Assembly (NCBI GenBank): GCA_905221605.1
Contig: CAJNDS010000413.1
Span: 660,010 to 724,009 of the forward strand
DNA from: Symbiodinium natans
Taxonomy: Eukaryota; Sar; Dinophyceae; Suessiales; Symbiodiniaceae
Direction: 5' to 3'
DNA length: 64,000 nt
The notes under the pieces were generated by a model that ran no database searches, was not told the origin of the DNA, and saw only the letters and a list, made by a program, of their open reading frames with translations. A program made the translations under genes and the position numbers. Of this stretch, positions 10,905 to 20,940 are shown one piece after another (position 1 is the stretch's first letter; the number at the start of each line of letters is the position of its first letter).

Positions 10905-11035
10905 GGGACCCCGAATAGACCCCCAAATGGTGGGAACCCCTTAAAATAAGGACCCAAATAAGGTACACCTAATACCCTAAGCCCTAAACCCTTATAATAA
11001 GGACCCAAACCAGGTGCCCTTAATTTCGGAAACCC
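10905..11035. mobile_element. Family K element with duplicated segment around a telomere-like insert
   Basis: The segment ATAAGGACCCAAATAAGGT (about 10942) and its near copy ATAAGGACCCAAACCAGGT (about 10993) flank ACCCTAAGCCCTAAACC. The single-copy form of the element is at 41736-41822, where AATTTCGGAAACG closes it. Confidence 0.6.
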
Positions 11036-11039
11036 CCAG

Positions 11040-12340
11040 GAAGGGTTGTAGGGCTTCGGGCTTTGCCTTCTCCCGCGGTTTTGGAGGGAAGCAAGTGAAG
11101 GCCTGCTGGGGTAGGGCTTCGGGTTTGGGGTTGAAGGTTCAGGGTTTAGGGTCTGGCATTTAGTCGCAGGCCGCAGTAGCTAAACAGCTCATTGCTAAGT
11201 AGTGCACTATGCTAACTGACATCCAAAACAGTTTTTGAACAATTGACTATGTGCATTTTGTTAAAGAATGTTCAGGATCCCTCGTTAGAGAAGACGACAC
11301 ATTAATTTGTTTGTTCAGTTTTTGTTTACCTGCTTTATTTCTTTGACATATATTCCTCTAATTAGATGGATACAATGTGGGCGCCAGACCCAAAAGGCCT
11401 CTCTCTCAAATAGCTGCATGGTAGTACGATCGAACATGAAAATTCGGTACCCGAAAAAGAGAACGACACTCAGTGGTCTGGGCAATGCTTATAACCCAGA
11501 TTCGGCTTATATGTAGTTCCTTTTTGGCTAGTTATAGGGGGATTCTAGCTACTGCCCCCAAAAAGGTGCTACATAGGAGCCTTTGCTTAGAACCAAGTTT
11601 AGGGGCCCCTTAGAACCAGCGGGGCCGTGTAAGCTGGAGCGGCTCAAGGCTGTGGCCCTCGCTGCACAGGCCGACCCGCCGTCGCAGGCCGGGGGGGTTA
11701 AAAGGGTTTCGGGTTTAGGGTTTAGGGTTTAGGGTTTGGAACATGTTTGTTCCAGTGAAGGATGGCATCAATCTATTGCCAAGGTACGGTTTCATTCGCA
11801 TCGTGCATGGTACAATTTTTGAGTTCATTCTTAATCCGATCTCTCAATGCGAGCGCGATCTATGTTTCACCCTGCCGCGATGTGATTTGCTCGTTTGTAG
11901 GCGCAGGGTCTAGGATTTTGTATCTATAGGGTTTATTGTTTCGGAAGCCCTTATCGGATTCTCAGGCAACCTGCAAAATCCGAGGTTTGCGGCCAAGACC
12001 CTTCCACCCACCCAAAGGCTGGAACTACACTAGGGCCTTACGACGTGCAGCCCTTAAGCCTTTTAAGAAAGGGACATGTACCTTAGTTATTGGGTGTGTT
12101 CATCCTGCTTTAAGGTGCAGGGTTACTCTTGGGATACTTGGAAGTTTTCAATTTTGGGGCACTTTAATTCCTAAGAAACCGCTGAAATTATCATTTTTGC
12201 TAGGGTTCCAAGTTCAGTATAGTTAGTTTCAGGTGTATGAAGCACACTACCACCAGAGCCCACAGCCTGACCCCTGTGCTTTGCTGGGGAGCCCTTGGCT
12301 ACCCCCTTCAAAACTCTATGAAGCCCAAGAGCCCACACTT
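11040..12340. other. Mostly unique stretch, no supported gene
   Basis: 11160-11500 is locally AT-rich. A family E copy lacking its left end lies at 11503-11590 and a TTTAGGG tract at 11702-11736. About 12080-12230 resembles family O loosely. The ORFs at 11307 and 11936 lack exon signals. Confidence 0.5.
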
Positions 12341-12503
12341 CAGAACCCTAAACCCTGAACCCTAAACCCTAAACCCTAAACCCTAAACCCTAAACCCTCA
12401 GAGCCAAAGGGGTCGCACGTGACCTCAGGTTCGACCTGGTGGCACCGCGGGCGCAGTCGGGGACTCCGTTTCCAGGGGCTCAGGTCTTAAACAAGGAACC
12501 CGG

Positions 12504-12612
12504 GTTTAGGGTTTAGGGTTTAGGGTTTAGGGTTTAGGGCATAGGGTTTAGGGTTTAGGGTTTAGGGTTCAGGGTTCAGGGTTGAGGGCTTAGGGTATAG
12601 GGCTTAGGGTTT
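12504..12612 (+). repeat. TTTAGGG tract with variants
   Basis: Perfect units grade into TTCAGGG, TTGAGGG and ATAGGG variants at the right edge. Confidence 0.9.
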
Positions 12613-12770
12613 AGCACCAGCGAAAACCTGTATACGTGCTGAACCTAGTGTTCGCGAGTTCAGGGCGCCCGAAATTCGGGACCGAAGAACTCTTGCGCCA
12701 GAGTTGTCCTCAACTCTGAATCATAGAACTCCTTCTGCTATCAACCTTGAGTTGTCTCAGCCCCCTTTTT

Positions 12771-12954
12771 CCCAAAGGGTCCACGTACCCAAAATGGTAT
12801 AAACTTGGGGCTCCTATAACCCTAAACCCTAAACCCTAAACCCTAAACCCTAAACCCTAAACCCTAAACCCTAAACCCTAAACCCTAAACCCTAAACCCT
12901 AAACCCTAAACCCTATCCCTAGACAGACTACACAGGTACGTGGACCCTGAGGGT
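12771..12954. mobile_element. Fold-back family B split by a 100-bp CCCTAAA tract
   Basis: The left half CCCAAAGGGTCCACGTACCC with inner TATAAACTTGGGG ends at about 12816. About fourteen CCCTAAA units follow to 12915. The right half ACACAGGTACGTGGACCCTG then completes the inverted pair. The two halves are complementary to each other, so they are one element. Confidence 0.8.
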
Positions 12955-13339
12955 GTTCCCTTTGCTTTCCAAGGCTGCCTCGGGCACTTCCGCAGGGGCT
13001 TTGGCCTCGTCAGGCCCTAGGGTTTAGGGTTTAGGGTTTAGGGTTTAGGGTTTAGGGTTCAGTGTTTCGGGTTTAGGGCTCATAGTCCCTGTACAGTGAT
13101 ACTTTCATATCCCCCAAAAGCCCTATTCTAATTGTACATTGCAGCCCGAGGGTGTGCCCCTTGCCTGTTTCAACAACCCAACACCCGAATGGCTTCGGCA
13201 AACCCAAGCCGATACTCCCCAGGTACCGCTTACAACGAGATTTTCAGGGGGCCCTTATCCGGGCATACTTCCGGTACTCGGCCTGGGGTCCTACATGAAC
13301 AGACCTAAACCCTAAACCCTAAACCCTAAACCCCTTAAC

Positions 13340-14670
13340 CCAAAAAACCTAAAGTCAAACCCCAAGTCCCCAACAGCGCTCGCCAGCCCCTGCGTTCCGC
13401 TCTGCTTCTGTGGTGCTGCCGGCATGCTTCGATGCTTTTCAAATGCCTGTTGGGGCTTATTCATAGGACTAAACCCAGGGTTTAGGGTTTAGGGTGGACC
13501 CGGCAAACCCTACTTTATAGGGGTTTTCGGATGCCCTAAGCCCCAGCTGCTGAGGAGAGTACTTGGGCTTATGCCCTGTAAGTGCTGTGATGGCGCAGTA
13601 GAGTCTTGTCGCGGTTTACAGGATGCCGGTCAACCCTAACCTGAATCCAGAAAGCCCTCGAATCAAGGAGAACACCTTAAATTATACAGGCCGTAGTAAG
13701 ATTCAAGGTATATTCCTTGATGAAGGGGTAAATTGGCTCTTTGGGAAATCCAAACTCTCATACACTGTGTCCTCGCCTTTATCTTTGCAAGTTGGGCACA
13801 TGGTGGTAGAATGCTCAGGCAGTAAGCCTCAAAGCTAGAGACCTACGATGCATCCCGTCTGTGATCCGCACTGTACTGCCGAGGAGGTGGAGCTAATCCC
13901 ATCTCCGACCTTGACGATTAAAGTGTATTTGTGGCTTCTGGTAGACAGGGAGGAGGAGTCTGATGTTGGGTTTAGGCGTAGGCCAATCTTCCCTGGAAAG
14001 GAAACACACTTGGGAGAGGTCTAGGTGCGGTGGGCTTCACTGAAGGGTGGGCTTCACTCCAGGTTGTAGGGTGATGAAGTAGGGTGCACCTGAAGGCCCG
14101 AACGTAATTCCTTTTTGGGGGTTAGGATTCTATGAAACTACTGGTACCTTGTACCACATAATGGGGGCCCTTAGGTAGGTTTACGGTGTAGAGTCTCGGC
14201 GACAAGTCGCATGCTGGTGCCCGTGCCAGGACAACCGCAATCGCACAAGGATCAGTACTGCGAGGCCAATTGTTTGTTTGGTTCGGGCGAGCAGCCTTGT
14301 ACCTCAGTAAACGTGCAGAAGTTTGTTCAAGGACATTCGTTCATTTCAATATATACAGGTTACTCAAGGTCGGCATAAAGTGGGAAGAAGGGGGGGTGGG
14401 GTGGCTTCGAGCGTGAAATCCGCTGAGCTGTGTTATGGTCTGGTGTCGTACTTAGGTCGTAGTTGTCTGACACCACGAAGGGTTGGGTCCAAGGTTCAAG
14501 CTATACTTGGCTCAATAAGTTTCAGGTTCAGTCTTCTACTCAAGAAGCCGAAGTGCAAGTAGGTCCACGTGGCGTTCGGGGTGTGAGTTAGGCTTTCGGA
14601 TCTGTGCTTTGGGCTCCTTCGATCTCGGATGTCGGAACAGTTTGGAAGCCAAGCGTTGGGGAGATCTTTT
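13340..14670. other. Mixed stretch with a degraded family D fragment
   Basis: 13668-13745 holds a decayed family D right half (ACCTTAAATTATACAGG to GGCTCTTTGGG). This explains part of the ORF at 13623. About 14100-14160 resembles half of family E. No convincing gene was found. Confidence 0.5.
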
Positions 14671-14673
14671 TGA

Positions 14674-14748
14674 GGGCAAGCCCTCAACCCTTAACCCACA
14701 GAATTGAGGGTTTAGCCTCAACCCTTAACCCACAGAATTGAAGGTTTT
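14674..14748. repeat. Tandem duplication, about 32 bp
   Basis: CCTCAACCCTTAACCCACAG followed by AATTG(A)AGG occurs twice in a row, a recent local duplication. Confidence 0.8.
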
Positions 14749-14929
14749 TCGGGAATAGGGCGGCTAGGGATTTGTAGGATTGATTCTGGGTAGTCGGGGG
14801 CAGGCTTGGTAAACCCGAAAGGTCGGGTTGAGGGTTGAGGGTTGAGGGTTTAGGGTTTAGGGTGAGCAAAACAGAGGCCAAGCATGCAGGGTTTAGTTAG
14901 ATGCGTGTCTAGGGTCTAGGATTATGGGT

Positions 14930-15027
14930 TGGGATGTTCACCCTTTTACTGAAGGGACTAGGGGGGGGGGGGGCGGGGTACTGTAAATCCCGATGACGAG
15001 CTGCTAGTATAAAGGAAAACATCCCAA
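14930..15027. mobile_element. Fold-back element, family G
   Basis: TTGGGATGTTCACCC and AAACATCCCAA are inverted ends. The central G run (about 14960-14975) lies where other copies carry a C or G run. Confidence 0.65.
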
Positions 15028-15113
15028 ATTATGGGCCTAGAAAATCCGTACGCCCAACATCCTAATCAAGCCATCAACCGCGGCTAAAACCTCGAACCGT
15101 CGAGCTTGAGGGT

Positions 15114-15395
15114 TTAGGGATGTTTAGGGGTTCGGCATGGGCAAGCCTCTTCCCAGGCGATCGCTGAGAAGACATGGACCTTAGCATTGCAAGGCCTTGT
15201 GGTTAGCCCCATACTTCCAGACGTCCAGTTGCTCAACGATTGGGTCCTTGGGGACCCTGGTAACCTAATAGTAAGTCCTTGGAGGTTTAGGATTAGGGTG
15301 TAGGGTTTGTATGACTCAGGGGTTGGGGTAGTTACGGGTAGTTCGATTGTTTTTGGTTTGTTTTGGGACAGGCACCGGCTAACACATAGCCGCAC
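15114..15395 (-). CDS. Possible hypothetical ORF, 93 codons
   Basis: A minus-strand frame of 93 codons has ordinary composition (NKPKTIELPVTTPTPESY; NAKVHVFSAIAWEEACPC). The track start codon is CTG-like rather than an obvious ATG. I recognise no family. It could be an exon or chance. Confidence 0.22.
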   Translation of the reverse strand: MRLCVSRCLSQNKPKTIELPVTTPTPESYKPYTLILNLQGLTIRLPGSPRTQSLSNWTSGSMGLTTRPCNAKVHVFSAIAWEEACPCRTPKHP

Positions 15396-15860
15396 CCTCC
15401 CCAGGCCTGTTCGTTCAAGGCACTTTAAGTACTAAGCAGCGAACCCAAAAGCCATCACTTCTCTACCATGTGCTTAAGAACCCAGATGTTCTGGGAGGGG
15501 GTTCTGACAAGGGGGGGACGCAGCGATTGTTGAGAAGGCCCTCAGCAAGAGCAACTGTCGAGGTTCGAGCGCTTAGCGAGTGCTTCGCGAGAGCTTGCCA
15601 AGGCTTTTTGGGGCCACTCAGAAACCCCTCCCCTTGTTAGCGACATCTCCGGGCCCCAACAATTAAGAGAAATAACCCCTATATTGTGATTGCCCTTAAG
15701 AAAGATTGTCTATTTTCGGGGGTTCTTACGTTATCAGCATTTCAACGTCCAGTCTTCTTGTTGTTTGCTTGGAGGTAGCTAAGGACACTCTCAGCTCCAC
15801 TAACCACACAAGTGCGCTGACTTTCGCTTCTTCTTAGGCCGCTGGGCAACCTAGCTGTTC

Positions 15861-15966
15861 CCGAAGAGCCCAATACCCTTTTATTAAGTAAGATTCCTTA
15901 AATCAAAGTAAGGGCCCCCTCATAATTGAAGGGAAATTCCTTAATTGAGGGGTATTGGGCTCCCTA
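15861..15966. mobile_element. Fold-back element, family D, with 10-bp flanking direct repeat
   Basis: CCGAAGAGCCCAATACCC and GGGGTATTGGGCTCC are the arms. CCTAGCTGTT occurs immediately outside both ends (15850-15859 and 15963-15972). That differs from the TA seen around other families and could be a longer target duplication. Confidence 0.7.
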
Positions 15967-16078
15967 GCTGTTGTTTTGAATTAGATCCGCAGCGCACGAC
16001 CAACGATGTGCTGCCGACATAGATCCCTCCGTCGGAGCAGCTGATCCAGCCCGGTCGTTTGCAGCAGTAGCCGCTTGA

Positions 16079-16192
16079 AGCCCTAAAACCCGAAAACCCG
16101 AAAACCCTAAGACCCTAAGACCCTAAAACCCTAAAACCCTAAAACCCTAAAACCCTAAAAACCCTACACCCTAAACCCTAAAACCCTAAATT
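16079..16192 (-). repeat. Variant array CCCTAAAA / CCCTAAG
   Basis: Octamer CCCTAAAA units predominate, with CCCTAAG and CCCGAAA variants, distinct from the canonical heptamer. Confidence 0.85.
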
Positions 16193-16514
16193 ACTAAACT
16201 CATGACGCAACTTTCAGTTGCCTCGGCGACTTTGGCAAGACCGTGGTGAATCAGCTGCTCTGCTAGTCTGCACGGGATGCTCAGGGTCTTCTTCAGAGGG
16301 GACCGTTCGCAGGAGGAAAAGCTGCGGCTTCACAAGAAAAGTTTGGAACCCCGAGTCTACTTCCAGGGGCCTGATTCTTGTGTCCTTAAGGGTTCTTGCA
16401 ACCTAATTCTTAGGTCCCGGGAAAGTATAGGGCCTTTATTCGAGTTAGCACAGCAACAGGGATTCTCCTTGTAGGACCCCAGGCGCAAGTGCCAGAAAAA
16501 GGAGCACAGGGTCT

Positions 16515-16610
16515 GGACGTTTTGACTGAAGGCTCTACTGTAGTTCCCTTCGAAGTTCGTTGTAGGGGATGAACGTATACTACCCCACTACATAGGAGCC
16601 TCGTATCGGG
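16515..16610. mobile_element. Fold-back element, family E, diverged
   Basis: GAAGGCTCTACTGTAGTTCC and CACTACATAGGAGCC are the arms. It explains the ORF at 16410-16652. Confidence 0.5.
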
Positions 16611-17160
16611 TTCCCCGAAAGATGGTGCCAGCTCTGCGCATCTTGCTAACAATCACGCCGGCTGGACGCGCCGAAACAGCCGCAAGGATCGTAGGCTGAG
16701 GCAGACCTATGACCGACCTAAACCCTAAACCCTAAACCTTACTTGGAAGCCTTTTGACTTAGTAATTCGAGTTACTCTAAACCCTAAACCCTAAACCCTA
16801 AACCTTAAACCCTCAACCCTCAACCTTGGACCGGGCCTCCCTTCGGGGTTGAGGGTTTGGGGTTGAGAGTATTAGGGTTAGGGTTTAAGGTTTGGGGTTT
16901 AGGGTTTAGGGTGTAGGGTTTAGGGTTTAAGGCGCGACTGAAACTCGACACCCTTAAACATTCCAAGTCGTTTCAAAAGCCAACGCCCTGAATCCCCCGC
17001 AGTAAGCCCAATAGCATAAAGCCCCAAGCCAGAAAACCCGAAGCCCTCAACCCTAAACCCTAAACCCTATACAACCTTAAACCCTAATCCTTGAACGCGA
17101 ACTCCTTGAAGCCCATGGCCCCGATCCTGGCTCAGATTTTAGGGTTTAGGGTTTAGGGTG
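16608..17160. repeat. Segmental duplication, copy 1
   Basis: GCCAGCTCTGCGCATCTTGC, GGACGCGCCG, ACTTGGAAGCC, AAGCCAACGCCCT, CCCCGCAG and TTGAACGCGAACTCCTTGAA occur in the same order here and at 22145-22838. Divergence is perhaps 15% by eye, with different lengths of telomere-like filler. Confidence 0.85.
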
Positions 17161-17659
17161 TTTTTTTTACACCGAAGGCTTAGGTTTGCAGGCTGCCCTG
17201 ATCGGCGATCGCGACTTGAGCACAGAGCAGGTTGAGAAGTACGGTTTAGGGTTTAGGGTTTAGGGTTTAGGGTTTTTAGGGTTTAGGGTTGTGGAATCTC
17301 TCTTACATCAGCGGCCTTGCAACCGTTTCGACCTTTGTGCTGCAGATTTTAGGCCCAGGCGGTCCACGCAATACATTTGCAGATCCCCCAGCGAAAGCCG
17401 GGTGAGCGAGCAGCTGTACCAGGTGCGGGGAAAGTTCTGAGGCATCCACCCTTAAAAGTTTTGACCCTGTTGGTTGCTGTAAACCTCCTACTACTGAACG
17501 CAGATGTGTCCCTAAACCCTAAACCCTAAACCCTAAACCCTAAACCCTAAACCCTAAACCCTAAACCCTAAACCCTAAACCCTAGTCCTGAACACGGAGG
17601 TCATGACGGCTGTGGCTGCTTTGCCGTTCTCCGCGAAGGCCCCGCTGTGGCGGTTTGGA

Positions 17660-17815
17660 TTGGGTTTAGGGTTTTGGGTTTAGGGTTTAGGGTTAAGGGT
17701 TTAGGGTTTAGGGTTTGGGGTTTAGGGTTCAGGGTTCAGGGTTCAGAATTTACAGGGTTCATAGGGTTTATAGGGTTTATAGGGTTTTTAGGGTTTAGGG
17801 TTTAGGGTTTAGGTT
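17660..17815 (+). repeat. TTTAGGG tract with TTATAGGG and TTCAGGG variants
   Basis: A long run in which the canonical heptamer alternates with several variant blocks. Confidence 0.9.
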
Positions 17816-18078
17816 GGGTTTTGGTGGATTTAGGGCGCCAACGTCGACCATTGTTGCCAACCCGTTGTTGTGCCTAGTTGCCTTGCGACTCTGTCTACTT
17901 CTCTGCAACCTGTCACGAAGATATTGTTCGGGCCCCTTTTACAGTCACACATATGTAATTTCAAGGGTCCGGAAGGCCCCTGGGACCCCAGCCGCTGTTT
18001 GAAAAAAGTCCCTCGAAAGATCCTTAACAGCCCTTACAATCTAGACGGCCCTTCTCTTGTAACTGTTAAGGGCTTTCC

Positions 18079-18192
18079 TAGGATGCCCAGTAGTGCCCTT
18101 ATTCCCTTTTTTTGGGGGGGTTTAGGTTCCCTTGGAAACCCCTTTAAGCAAAAGAGGGCACCCTTTTTAAGCCTAGGTTACTGGGCAGCCTA
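18079..18192. mobile_element. Fold-back element, family C, complete
   Basis: TAGGATGCCCAGTAGTGCCC and GGTTACTGGGCAGCCTA are inverted ends, with a T/G run in the left arm and AAAAGAGGGCACCC in the right. It explains the second half of the ORF at 17870. Confidence 0.85.
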
Positions 18193-18346
18193 GTTTCAAA
18201 ATTTGTAAATTTGCAACCCTAAACCCTAAACCCTAAACCCTAAACCCTAAACCCTAAACCCTAAACCCTAAACCCTAATTTAAGTTTGAAGGCCCTGGGA
18301 ACCCCTGGGCCCCCCCGAGCCCCTTTTACGTTTGGCCAAACCCCTA

Positions 18347-18489
18347 CTTGGAGGTTCATGGTACTTACTAGCCAAGAGTTATAAGGGCACTGATGGCCCA
18401 CTTGCAAGCCTCTTAAGTGCCCTCATATGGTTAGAAGTACAGTTATAAGTACAGCTAGAGTTGGTTAGGAAGTACCAGGAACCTCCAAG
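18347..18489. mobile_element. Fold-back element, family A
   Basis: CTTGGAGGTTCATGGTACTT at the left and AAGTACCAGGAACCTCCAAG at the right. The left side is flanked by TA. Confidence 0.85.
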
Positions 18490-18901
18490 CAAACATCCTC
18501 AAGATCGAGAAGGCCGAGGCCTCCTACATCTTGAAGCGTGAACATCTTAATGAGCTTGCGAGCCTCTCATCTTGTAGCGCCACATGCTCCAAGCATGGGT
18601 TTAGGGTTTAGGGTTTAGGGTTTAGGGTTTAGGGTTTAGGGTTTCTTTGTTGATATCTGAAGACTTGAGACGTGGAGGCGTGGGATTCTGAGGACCTAAA
18701 GCTGGACGCTTCACACTTCGCATCGCCCTTGAGCCCCTTGCCTCACTGGTTCATTTGAGGATAGAGTTAGGGTTTAGGGTTTAGGGTTTAGGGTTTAGGG
18801 TTTAGGGTTTAGGGTTTAGGGTTTAGGGTTCAGGGTTTTGGGTTTTGGGTTTAGGGTTTAGGGTCCTTGTAATCTTTACCTTGCCTTTTTTTTTCTCCCA
18901 G

Positions 18902-19106
18902 CTTCCCGGCGGACAGCAGAGTTGCGGAAGTCCTTGAACACTGGCATAGACTGGGCTCCAAATCACCGCGCGTCCGAGGCACTGCCGGCACGAGCTGCAG
19001 CGTCTTCCCTTCGATTGAGGCGCCCCTGACATTCTTTTTCTACACAGTTCCCAAGTTCCCAAGTTTCACAGAAATCGCGAGCCGACATGAGGCAAAGCGA
19101 CCCTGA
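18902..19106 (+). CDS. Possible terminal exon (overlaps a minus-strand ORF)
   Basis: A strong 3' splice signal (TTTTTTTTTCTCCCAG, AG at 18900-18901) is followed by 67 open codons to TGA at 19104-19106. The peptide is ordinary (DSRVAEVLEHWHRLGSK; TFFFYTVPKFPSFTEIAS). It overlaps the minus-strand ORF at 18963-19448, and probably only one of the two is coding in the shared part. No family was recognised. Confidence 0.3.
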
Positions 19107-19448
19107 ACAACGCGCTAACCCCAAAACTGAGGACCGAAAGTTAATAGAGGGACGTACTGCACCCCACCATGATTCGTCTTGGAACAGCTGCATGCCCAGG
19201 CCGAGCTCATCAAAACCCATTGCAACCTTTGTGAAGTCGCTTTATTGTGGTGTCTGGGCGAACGAAAGTTGGTGACAATCCCAGCGACTCAGTAGCTGCA
19301 CAAACACTGGCTCATCAAAGTCTGATTTGGTTGTATGTTCTTGACCCCTTGTTGTGTTCAGAAAGAGCTCTTCCCATTCTTCCGGGAAGGATGTAGCAGA
19401 CTTGCCGGACGACTCATCTCCAACAAGCTGCGCGAGCCCCATGAGCAT
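18963..19448 (-). pseudogene. Hypothetical protein ORF with one in-frame TAA
   Basis: Two minus-strand ORFs (19242-19448 and 18963-19220) are in the same frame, separated only by TAA at 19242-19244 and seven codons (SDFTKVA). Joined they give about 160 residues of convincing composition, acidic and aromatic before the stop (FPEEWEELFLNTTRGQEH, FDEPVFVQLLSRWD) and after it (MGFDELGLGMQLFQDESWWG). The frame reaches the edge of a telomere-like tract upstream (19464). It is either a gene fragment inactivated by one stop, a spliced gene whose junction I misread, or a sequencing difference. No family was recognised and no good GT donor precedes the TAA. Confidence 0.4.
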
Positions 19449-19463
19449 CTTGCCGGAAGTTGA

Positions 19464-19558
19464 GGGTTTAGGGTTTAGGGTTAGGGTCCAGGGTCCAGGG
19501 TCCAGGGTTTAGGGTTTAGGGTTTAGTGTTTAGGGTTTAGGGTTTAGGGTTTAGGGTT
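19464..19558 (+). repeat. TTTAGGG tract with CCAGGG variants
   Basis: It contains three GGTCCAG variant units in a row among canonical units. Confidence 0.9.
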
Positions 19559-19736
19559 ATCTCTAGGGACAGCAGCCGCTCAAAGGCAAATTCTCAACTT
19601 CCTTGGATGTTTTTGTTAGGACCCCTCCCCATGTGTACCGCGCGAGGTTATGCAGAAAGCGTTGCCTCCACGGACACCACGGATTCGCTGGAGGCGTTGC
19701 TGGTGTGGGTGGGAGGTGTTTTCGGCGCCACTGATA

Positions 19737-19892
19737 CTTGAAGGTTCATGGTACTTACTAACCAATTATAACTGGGCTTCTAACCCTACTTACACTTCGG
19801 ACAACCCCTATAAGGCCCTTAAATTAGGGGTATTATAAGTAGGCTTCCAAGATACAGCTATAATTGGTTAGTAAGTACCATGAACCTTCAAG
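19737..19892. mobile_element. Fold-back element, family A, long intact copy
   Basis: CTTGAAGGTTCATGGTACTT and AAGTACCATGAACCTTCAAG are perfect 20-bp ends, with further inner pairing (ACTAACCAATTATA / TATAATTGGTTAGT). TA flanks both ends. It abuts the exon candidate at 19910. Confidence 0.9.
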
Positions 19893-19909
19893 TAGGGTCA
19901 CCCTTGCAG

Positions 19910-20473
19910 CCCCCGGCTCCGAAGCTCTGCGTGCAGGAGCTCGAGACACCGTCCCACCTGGTGATGACTTATGAGGGATCCGTGCAGCTCCGGCCTGACA
20001 GCCAAGCGGTAGTGGATGTGTACAGAAAGCTTAGGTGCATCAGCATTCCGGAGACGAGATTTTGGAGGGGTCTGGAGGTCCTGCGCATGGATGAAGTATG
20101 GGGTGCCAAAGGGTTGCATTATTTGCACCCACTTTGGAGCCAAACCACGAAGATGGTACTTCACTGTGTGCCTGCCCGATGCACGAGGGCAGAGCTGGAG
20201 GGGTTCATCCGCTTCAGCGCGCCAAGCATGCCGCTCGAGACCAGCGTCGAGCTGCCCTTGAACCGAGACGGCACCAACCGGCGCTATGCGTTCGTATCCC
20301 ATCATGCAAACTTGCGTACCACGGTTGCAGCTTTGTGGCAGCAGCGTTTGCCGTCTCGGCCAGGGTCTGGGCCACTGAAGTTGTTTCCAGCTTGCTTGCA
20401 AGAGTTCTATCGCAGTTTGGGCGGTGGGCCAGGGAACGCGCCGTTGTGGCTCACCGGCAGCACCAGATACTGA
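19910..20473 (+). CDS. Hypothetical protein, probable terminal exon, 187 codons
   Basis: I do not recognise the family. A 3' splice signal CCCTTGCAG ends at 19909, just downstream of a fold-back element, and the frame is open for 187 codons to TGA at 20471. I prefer the splice site to the ATG at 19880 because that ATG lies inside the inverted repeat of the element. The peptide is mixed and globular-looking: LCVQELETPSHLVMTYEG, VVDVYRKLRCISIPETRFW, HCVPARCTRAELEGFIRF. A long minus-strand ORF overlaps, but its composition (Q, H and R-rich) looks like a shadow. The region is GC-richer than its repeat surroundings. It could be the 3' exon of a gene whose earlier exons lie upstream of the repeats. 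Confidence 0.48.
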   Translation, partial: PPAPKLCVQELETPSHLVMTYEGSVQLRPDSQAVVDVYRKLRCISIPETRFWRGLEVLRMDEVWGAKGLHYLHPLWSQTTKMVLHCVPARCTRAELEGFIRFSAPSMPLETSVELPLNRDGTNRRYAFVSHHANLRTTVAALWQQRLPSRPGSGPLKLFPACLQEFYRSLGGGPGNAPLWLTGSTRY

Positions 20474-20697
20474 ACATGCGTTCTGATGTGTTGCCATGCG
20501 ATGCAGCTTTTTTGATGTGTAGTGTGATGAGCAGCAGAGTTTGAGACACGTCAGGTCTCGCAAAACGTGATATGTTAGAGACGTGTTGTGCTCTCTGAGA
20601 TGCTAAGTATAAAGACCCTGCCATAGGTTAAGGACGAGTCAGAACAAAAAACGGCACGGGGCAGCACAAGCGCGCGCCCAGTGGCATCCTCGCGTAA

Positions 20698-20940
20698 ACG
20701 AAGTCTCGGGGATCAACCAAGGCGCAAGATCTCGAGCTTCCCGAATCTTATCAAACCTGTTTGAGCAGGATAGCCCAGAGGAGCCAAAAGTTGGACTTCA
20801 AGCCTGTTCTACGCCGTTGGTGGTTTCTTCACCACGGCTTCAATTCAAATTTCCCGCACTGCATCGACATCGACTACCTCAAAGCTGAACTGGTTCGCAG
20901 TATACGAAAAAATCTGAAAAACAAAGCTCTGGTATCTTGA
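20698..20940 (+). CDS. Hypothetical protein exon, up to 80 codons, no start codon
   Basis: The plus-strand frame from 20698 (after TAA 20695-20697) to TGA 20938-20940 encodes a convincing peptide: CLSRIAQRSQKLDFKPVLR, RRWWFLHHGFNSNF, HCIDIDYLKAELVRSIRKNL. It lacks an ATG, so it would be an internal or terminal exon. Candidate acceptors are AG at about 20711 or 20734. The end may be the donor GTATCT at 20932 rather than the stop. It lies 225 bp downstream of the 187-codon exon and on the same strand, so the two could belong to one transcription unit. No family was recognised. Confidence 0.42.
   Translation, partial: TKSRGSTKAQDLELPESYQTCLSRIAQRSQKLDFKPVLRRWWFLHHGFNSNFPHCIDIDYLKAELVRSIRKNLKNKALVS

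Noticed and set aside
13623-13838. 71-codon ORF with ATG
   Set aside because: Most of it is a decayed family D element and leading CCCTAA-like sequence.
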